A DNA stretch of 10,228 nucleotides from Tannerella sp. (GTDB taxonomy: Bacteria; Bacteroidota; Bacteroidia; Bacteroidales; Tannerellaceae), in NCBI GenBank assembly GCA_031259505.1, contig JAIRLL010000155.1, positions 1 through 10,228 on the forward strand, written 5' to 3'. The notes under the pieces were generated by a model. The model did not search any database. It was not told the DNA's origin and saw only the letters and a program-made list of their open reading frames with translations. Of the stretch, positions 5,662-10,228 are shown in pieces. Each line of letters starts with the position of its first letter. The stretch's first letter is position 1. Both the position numbers and the translations under genes were made by a program.

Positions 5662-7419
5662 ATGCGAACGTCAGCACTTCAATATCTGTATTTGCAGAAA
5701 CCGGTAAGCACGGTTATCTTTGTTTGCCTCATATCCATTTTGCCGTGGGCGGCGACGAACGGTTTTTCGACCAAGGGCGAGCCTCGCGAAGCGGCGGTTG
5801 CCGTCTCGATGCTGAAAACCGGCGACTGGACGCTGCCGAAAGTCTATGCAAACGAATTTGCATACAAGCCTCCGATGATGCACTGGATGATAGCCGTCTT
5901 TTCTCTGCCGGACGGACAGGTGACGGAATTCACGTCGCGTCTGCCTTCGATACTGGCGTACACGGCGATGCTGGCGTGCGTGCTGCTGTTTTTCGGGCGA
6001 CGGGTGCGTTTTCAGGAAGCGTTTATTGCGACGTTGCTGCTGCTCACGTGCGTCGAGATACACCGTGCAGGTCTGGCGGCGCGGGTCGACATGCTGCTGA
6101 CGGCGTTTATGGTCGCCGGGCTGCTTGAACTCTATCGATGGGAAGACAGGATGGAATTGAAAGGATTGCCGGTTCAGATTCCTGTCCTTCTGTCGGGCGC
6201 GATACTGACGAAGGGGCCTGTCGGGCTGATTGTGCCGCTGTTCGTCTTCGGCACGTACCTGCTGGCGCTTCGCCGGTATCGGGGGCGAAAGATCATCAAG
6301 TCGCTGACGTATGTGACCGTATCGTCCGTGCTCATCCCGTCGGTCTGGTATATCGAAGCGTGGCTGCGCGGAGGAAACGACTTTCTGAATGTGGCGCTGG
6401 CGGAAAATTTCGGGCGATTCTTTCATCTGGAATCCTCGAACATACACTATGAACTCGGGCATGAAAACGGCGCGTGGTATAACTTTGTCACGCTGGCGGC
6501 CGGTTTCGTTCCATGGACACTGTTGATTTTCATTTCGCTGTTCGGGTTGAAAATCGCCAGGCCGGACAGTCCGCCGCGAAAGTGGCTGTCGAAATGCCGG
6601 GATGTCATTTTTGCGATGGATAAAGTGCGTCTGTTCAGTTTGGTGGCATCGGTGTGCATCGTCTTTTTCTATTGTTTGCCCAGCAGCAAGCGGAGCGTGT
6701 ACCTGATGCCGGCCTATCCGTTTATCGCACTGTTCATGTCGCAGTATATCCTGCACTTTGTCGAGCGCCGCTCAATGGTCATGCGGGTATTTGCCGGCGT
6801 GCTGGCGACGCTGGTTGCGTCTGTCACTGTTCTGGCCGTGTTGCAGCAAACGGGATTGATGGATATGTACGGTCTTGTGTCACCTTACATTACGCGCGCA
6901 TCGTCGCTCGAAACGCTCAGGGCGGTTGCACTGTCGCTGGCGCCGTCGGCAATCACACTTTCCGTGCTTGCACTGATGCTGGCGGCGCTGGCGACGCTCT
7001 GTTATCAGATGGTGAAAAGAAACAACATCAAGATACTTTATTCCACGATCTTCGTCATGTTTACGATCAATCTGTTTATCGACGGCGTCGTGATGCGGAA
7101 AATCCACAGGGAAGGTTCGTCGCGTCCCTTTGCCATGGAAATACGTCGCCGCTTTCCGGTGGACGAAACAAACGTGTATGTCGTCAACAACCTGCGCCTC
7201 TATCCGAACATGTACGGACTGAATTTTTATATGGATAACAGTTTCCACGATTTGGATGCCGAAAAACCGCTGTCGGGCTACTTCCTTTCGGCCGAAAAGG
7301 TTTTTCCGGCAATTATTGAGAAATATGCGGACAGATATCTGTTTGAAGAGCTGCATGTTTCCGATATGATTCCCGAAATCAGGGGACGGATCGTACTGAG
7401 CCGTTTCCGGGCAAAATGA
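5662..7419 (+). CDS. ArnT-like GT39 membrane glycosyltransferase
   Basis: The 585-residue protein is a polytopic inner-membrane protein with roughly a dozen hydrophobic segments up to about residue 475, and a soluble C-terminal part of about 110 residues. The N-terminal part carries the GT39/ArnT (PMT_2) signature: KGEPREA (38-44) in the first periplasmic loop, GDWTLP (54-59), AYKPPMMHW (67-75) and FTSRLPS soon after. The first residue of the usual acidic pair is Gly39 here, with Glu40 kept; I recall a similar KGEPREA pattern in Bacteroides homologues, so this is probably a subfamily trait. Such enzymes move a sugar from a polyprenyl-phosphate donor to a lipid or protein on the outer face of the inner membrane. 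Substrate is unknown: lipid A decoration is one option. It is the last gene of the run. No clear terminator follows. Confidence 0.88.
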   Translation: MRTSALQYLYLQKPVSTVIFVCLISILPWAATNGFSTKGEPREAAVAVSMLKTGDWTLPKVYANEFAYKPPMMHWMIAVFSLPDGQVTEFTSRLPSILAYTAMLACVLLFFGRRVRFQEAFIATLLLLTCVEIHRAGLAARVDMLLTAFMVAGLLELYRWEDRMELKGLPVQIPVLLSGAILTKGPVGLIVPLFVFGTYLLALRRYRGRKIIKSLTYVTVSSVLIPSVWYIEAWLRGGNDFLNVALAENFGRFFHLESSNIHYELGHENGAWYNFVTLAAGFVPWTLLIFISLFGLKIARPDSPPRKWLSKCRDVIFAMDKVRLFSLVASVCIVFFYCLPSSKRSVYLMPAYPFIALFMSQYILHFVERRSMVMRVFAGVLATLVASVTVLAVLQQTGLMDMYGLVSPYITRASSLETLRAVALSLAPSAITLSVLALMLAALATLCYQMVKRNNIKILYSTIFVMFTINLFIDGVVMRKIHREGSSRPFAMEIRRRFPVDETNVYVVNNLRLYPNMYGLNFYMDNSFHDLDAEKPLSGYFLSAEKVFPAIIEKYADRYLFEELHVSDMIPEIRGRIVLSRFRAK

Positions 7420-7473
7420 TTTATCAGACCTTTTTGGGATGCAAGATAAATAAGTTGAAAAATATTTATATTT

Positions 7474-7535
7474 TGAATGACTGAATAGCTGAATTTTTGA
7501 ATCCTGAATTTTTGAATCCTGTATTTTGAATATAT
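7474..7535 (+). repeat. TGAATTT-type AT-rich array, copy 3, eight units
   Basis: Units led by TGAAT (one reads TGTAT) begin at 7474, 7482, 7490, 7498, 7505, 7513, 7520 and 7527, so the period is 7 to 8 bases. Inside the array, the 15-base string CTGAATTTTTGAATC is perfectly duplicated at 7489-7503 and 7504-7518, and a degenerate third copy follows. The array sits between the GT39 stop and the -7 box of the amidohydrolase. The GATGCAAGAT at 7438-7447 upstream of it also precedes the copy at 2050 (2043-2052). Confidence 0.8.
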
Positions 7536-7539
7536 TAAT

Positions 7540-7547
7540 TACCTTTG
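7540..7547 (+). promoter_or_regulatory. -7 box of the amidohydrolase promoter
   Basis: TACCTTTG matches TAnnTTTG and, with the next base, is the same TACCTTTGC found before the first operon. TTTG strings occur at 7511-7514 and 7525-7528, inside the repeat array, but at 25 and 11 bases they miss the usual 19-21 base spacing. Transcription would start near 7554. Confidence 0.65.
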
Positions 7548-7569
7548 CAGCCGAATATTCACAATCATA

Positions 7570-8874
7570 ATGCTGTTCGATATGAAAAAAATGAGATTTG
7601 ACTGCATGGTGCAGCGGGCGATGATCTTTCTCCTGCCTGGCGCGATTGCACTGTCCGCAATTGCATGGAAACCCGCCGAAAAGGAAACGCTCGCGGCAAA
7701 AGTACGGGCGAAGGAAAGTTACATGAAAGAAGTGCGGGGATACCTGCACGAACATCCCGAAGTGTCGTCCGGAGAATACGCGACGGCGCGTTTTCTGCAA
7801 AGCGAGGTGGCAAAGTCCGGATTGCCCGTCACGAAGGTGCAAGGCACGGGTTTCTACGCCGTACTGGACACGCGCAGACCGGGAAAAACAGTCGGCCTGC
7901 GTACCGACATCGATGCCCTGCCGATACACGAAAACCCGGAGAACCTGAAACAGCGGAAGAAATGGGTCTCGACCGTCGATGGCGTATCACATGCCTGCGG
8001 GCACGACGGACACATGGCTATCCTGTTAGGCGCGATGAAAATACTCTGCGAAATGAAAGATGAACTGCGGGGAAAAATCGTGTTCATATTCGAAGAAGGC
8101 GAAGAGACAGGCGCAGGCATCGACCAGATGGTCGAAGCGCTGGCGCCGCTGCATATCGACGCCTTCTACGGCAATCACCTGCGGTCGTCGATCCGGACGG
8201 GTGAGTTCTTCGTTCGCGAAGGGGCGCTGATGGCCGGGGCGGGAACGGTCTCTTTCGACATCACCGGCCGGGGCGGTCATGCCTCGCGTCCGGATCTGTC
8301 CATCAATCCGATCTTTGCTGCGGCCGACATCCTCGGCGGCATCTCCATCGCATGGAACAACCAGCGCGACATCACCAAAACGCTCACGCTCGGCATCTCG
8401 CAGATACACGGCGGCGCGGCAAACAACGTCATTCCCAATTCCGTCTTCATCGGCGGCACGATACGCTTCTTCGACCGTGACGAAGCCGAGAAAGGCTTCG
8501 ACATCATCCGCCGGGTAGCTGCGAACACGGCCGCCGCACACCGCTGCGACGCGCGGTTTCGCGACGACATGGACATCCTGCTCCTGCCCGTCGTCAACGA
8601 CGGCAAACTGACCGCCCTCGCACACAGTGCCATCGAAGAAATCTATCCCGGCAGCACGCTCACCTCCGACGAACATATCTGGTATGCCGCCGAAACGTTC
8701 TCGAAATACAGCAGCCTCGCTCCCTCCGTCTTTGTCTTTGCCGGAATAAGGAACGACGAACTCGGAAGCGGCGCCGAACATCATAACGACCGTTTCGATC
8801 TCGACGAAGACGCCCTGACGTATGCCGCAGGAGGAATGGTGCGGTTTGCCGTCAAATTCCTGAATGAAGACTGA
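7570..8874 (+). CDS. M20D family amidohydrolase (hippurate/IAA-amide hydrolase type), probably exported
   Basis: The 434-residue protein has an N-terminal basic stretch and a hydrophobic segment (about residues 16-32), suggesting a signal peptide or anchor. The M20D dipeptidase fold follows: LRTDIDALPIHE (110-121), HACGHDGH (141-148), the catalytic and metal pair Glu178-Glu179 in EEGEETGAG, His203 in YGNHLRS, the dimerisation-domain motif GRGGHASRP (233-241) and a last ligand His405 in EHHNDRF. The metal site (Cys143, His145, Glu179, His203, His405) is complete. Such enzymes cleave N-acyl or aryl amides of amino acids, or act as aminoacylases; the true substrate is unknown. ATG codons at 7570, 7582 and 7591 are all possible starts; the 7582 start, giving MKKMRF, is an equally good signal-peptide start. 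A -7 box lies 23 bases upstream. It is 35 bases before the ABC genes. Confidence 0.9.
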   Translation: MLFDMKKMRFDCMVQRAMIFLLPGAIALSAIAWKPAEKETLAAKVRAKESYMKEVRGYLHEHPEVSSGEYATARFLQSEVAKSGLPVTKVQGTGFYAVLDTRRPGKTVGLRTDIDALPIHENPENLKQRKKWVSTVDGVSHACGHDGHMAILLGAMKILCEMKDELRGKIVFIFEEGEETGAGIDQMVEALAPLHIDAFYGNHLRSSIRTGEFFVREGALMAGAGTVSFDITGRGGHASRPDLSINPIFAAADILGGISIAWNNQRDITKTLTLGISQIHGGAANNVIPNSVFIGGTIRFFDRDEAEKGFDIIRRVAANTAAAHRCDARFRDDMDILLLPVVNDGKLTALAHSAIEEIYPGSTLTSDEHIWYAAETFSKYSSLAPSVFVFAGIRNDELGSGAEHHNDRFDLDEDALTYAAGGMVRFAVKFLNED

Positions 8875-8896
8875 TCCTGAATTTCAAATCTTGAAG
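8874..8896 (+). repeat. TGAATTT-type AT-rich repeat, copy 4
   Basis: Directly after the amidohydrolase stop comes ATCCTGAATTTCAAATC, then TTGAAG. ATCCTGAATTT is shared with the copies at 7501 and, on the minus strand, 2050-2073; TGAA-led units at 8878 and 8892 are 14 bases apart, twice the heptamer period. TTCAA-ATC-TTGAA could form only a weak hairpin. Confidence 0.55.
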
Positions 8897-8909
8897 TAAT
8901 ATATATAAT

Positions 8910-9662
8910 ATGCACGAAATTGAAGTAATTGATGTATACAAGTCGTTCAAAGACGTGCAGGCAGTACGCGGAATATCGTTTTCCATTGCAGCAGGCGAGT
9001 TTACCGCCCTGCTCGGCCCCAACGGCGCGGGAAAGACGACGATGGTGGAAATGATGGAAGGACTGCGCCGCCCCGACAGCGGAACAATCCTTGTCCGGGG
9101 AAAAAACTGGCAGAAGCATGAGCGCGAACTGCGAAAAATCATCGGCCTGTCGTTGCAGGAAACGCGCTTCACCGAGAAACTGACCGTCCACGAAACGTTG
9201 CGTCTCTTTGCCAGTTTCTATGGACTGGGCAAAACGCGCGTAAACGAAGTGATAGCCCTGACGGGACTCGAGAGCAAGCAGAAGGCGCTGACCGGTACGC
9301 TTTCGGGCGGACAGCGACAGCGGCTGGCGCTGGCCGTGGCGTTGCTGAACAGGCCGCAGGCGCTCTTCCTCGACGAACCGACGACCGGCCTCGACCCTCA
9401 TTCGCGCCTCGACCTGTGGAATATCCTGCACGCACTGAAAGAAGAAGGCAACACGACGCTGATTCTCACCACACACTATATGGAAGAGGCCGAATCGCTC
9501 TGCGACCGCATCATCATCGTGGACGAAGGGAAAATCCTACGCGAAGGCGACTTGAAAACGCTGCTCGACGACGGTCGTGCGCGCAGCCTCGACGAACTGT
9601 TTATCAAACTGACCGGCAAGCAGCTTGCCGACAATACGAACCTAATCCCTTCGCAATCATGA
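8910..9662 (+). CDS. ABC transporter ATP-binding protein (DrrA/CcmA-type exporter)
   Basis: This 250-residue cytosolic ATPase has every motif of an active ABC subunit: Walker A GPNGAGKTT (36-44), Q-loop Gln83, signature LSGGQ (131-135), Walker B ALFLDEP (151-157), D-loop GLD and the switch His189 in TTHYMEEAE. The sequence pattern (MMEGLRRPDSGTI, TTGLDPHSR) is that of the drug, antibiotic or lipid exporter class that pairs with ABC-2 permeases. Its stop overlaps the permease start by four bases (ATGA), so the two form one transporter. It lies 35 bases after the amidohydrolase stop with no promoter box visible in the gap, so it is probably read from the amidohydrolase promoter. Substrate is unknown. 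Confidence 0.93.
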   Translation: MHEIEVIDVYKSFKDVQAVRGISFSIAAGEFTALLGPNGAGKTTMVEMMEGLRRPDSGTILVRGKNWQKHERELRKIIGLSLQETRFTEKLTVHETLRLFASFYGLGKTRVNEVIALTGLESKQKALTGTLSGGQRQRLALAVALLNRPQALFLDEPTTGLDPHSRLDLWNILHALKEEGNTTLILTTHYMEEAESLCDRIIIVDEGKILREGDLKTLLDDGRARSLDELFIKLTGKQLADNTNLIPSQS

Positions 9663-10228
9663 AATCGCTTGCAGACAATCAACTCTACAGGCTTTGCATC
9701 GCACAGTTCCTCGAAACCGTCCGCGAACCGGAAGTACTCTTCTGGGGGATGGTTTTCCCGATACTGATTTCCATCGGACTGGGGCTGGCCTTTATGCAAA
9801 ACACGGAAACAAAGTTCAGGGTAATGCTGGTGGCCGAGCATGTGGCCGAGCTTGACTCGCTGCTCGACATCCATGCCTCACCGGGAAAGAACGGCCGGCA
9901 GCGCGTCTGGCGGATTGAAGACGGCACGTTGGGAAATACGGCTTTTACGTTTGAACGCGCCGACTGGCATACAGCCATCATCGCACTGAAGCGGGGTGAG
10001 GCAGACATGATTGTCGACGATTCGCTGGGACGTGTGCGCTATCATTTCGACCCGCTCAATTCGCAGGCTCAACTCGCCTGCACCCGGCTGTCGGCGCTGA
10101 TGCACGAGCCCGTCCTGCCGGGCGAAACGGTACAGGTGCAGGTCTCGCCTCTCACCCTGAAAGGCGTGCGCTACATCGACTTCCTCGTGCCGGGACTGAT
10201 CGCTTTCGGCATTATGGCCGACATCCTG
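9659..10228 (+). CDS. ABC-2 type transporter permease, partial (cut by right edge)
   Basis: The frame starts with ATG at 9659 inside the ATPase stop and stays open for 190 codons to the end of the window. A first transmembrane helix is at about residues 26-45 (VLFWGMVFPILISIGLGLAF). A soluble stretch of some 120 residues follows, expected on the outer side, and then the ABC-2 hallmark YIDFLVPGLIAFGIMADIL (172-190), where the second helix begins. The layout matches ABC-2 exporters of the YhiH/YadH or NatB kind with a large extracytoplasmic domain between helices one and two. The remaining helices lie beyond the edge. With the ATPase upstream it should form the membrane half of an exporter; whether a second permease or a membrane-fusion protein follows cannot be seen. 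Confidence 0.9.
   Translation, partial: MKSLADNQLYRLCIAQFLETVREPEVLFWGMVFPILISIGLGLAFMQNTETKFRVMLVAEHVAELDSLLDIHASPGKNGRQRVWRIEDGTLGNTAFTFERADWHTAIIALKRGEADMIVDDSLGRVRYHFDPLNSQAQLACTRLSALMHEPVLPGETVQVQVSPLTLKGVRYIDFLVPGLIAFGIMADIL

Noticed and set aside
4457..5677. A 406-codon minus-strand open frame across the MBL and VOC genes
   Set aside because: Both plus-strand genes have complete metal-ligand sets; the antisense product is rich in His, Arg and Lys without any motif.
5671..6756. A 361-codon minus-strand open frame opposite the GT39 gene
   Set aside because: Its product is dominated by Arg, Gln and His, typical of the reverse of a membrane-protein gene, and the GT39 reading is well supported.
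7474..7535. CRISPR array or replication iterons
   Set aside because: Units are 7-8 bases with no spacers, no cas genes are present, and no replication initiator or DnaA-box cluster is seen.

Overview
The window reads as chromosomal DNA of a Bacteroidota bacterium, most likely order Bacteroidales; I cannot name the genus. Pointers: promoter -7 boxes of the Bacteroides type (TAnnTTTG, twice as TACCTTTGC), start codons mostly without a Shine-Dalgarno sequence, and a typical gene mix (LytS/LytTR pair, a GT39 protein with a KGEPREA motif, a CapA protein). Genes are moderately GC-rich; the short intergenic gaps are strikingly AT-rich.

Layout. (1) 1-405 holds no convincing gene; a well-formed promoter at 341-371 drives a two-gene operon of a gamma-class carbonic anhydrase family protein (406-933) and a CapA-type membrane-anchored metallophosphatase-fold protein (930-2042), which overlap by 4 bases. 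(2) Convergent to it, on the minus strand, is a two-component system: a four-helix LytS-type sensor kinase (2806-3843) followed with a 20-base overlap by a LytTR response regulator (2067-2825). A perfect 12-base palindrome sits about where the promoter of this operon should be. (3) A tRNA-Asn(GTT) gene lies on the minus strand at 3999-4072 with its own promoter. (4) 4116-4498 has no convincing gene but contains two GC-rich hairpins with T-runs pointing outward in opposite directions and a short tandem repeat. (5) A plus-strand run follows: an MBL-fold hydrolase, a glyoxalase-I-like VOC protein and an ArnT-like GT39 membrane glycosyltransferase, with gaps of 30 and 44 bases. (6) After an AT-rich 150-base gap come a probably exported M20D amidohydrolase, then an ABC-transporter ATPase and an ABC-2 permease that runs off the right edge; the last two overlap by 4 bases.

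The least ordinary signal is a short AT-rich repeat based on the heptamer TGAATTT. It appears in four separate non-coding gaps: in the promoter of the first operon, in the 24-base gap between convergent genes, as an eight-unit array directly upstream of the amidohydrolase promoter, and between the amidohydrolase and ABC genes. It is not explained by any annotated gene. No CRISPR array, insertion sequence, phage gene or defence system is visible, and I found no clear evidence of a wholly new multi-gene system.
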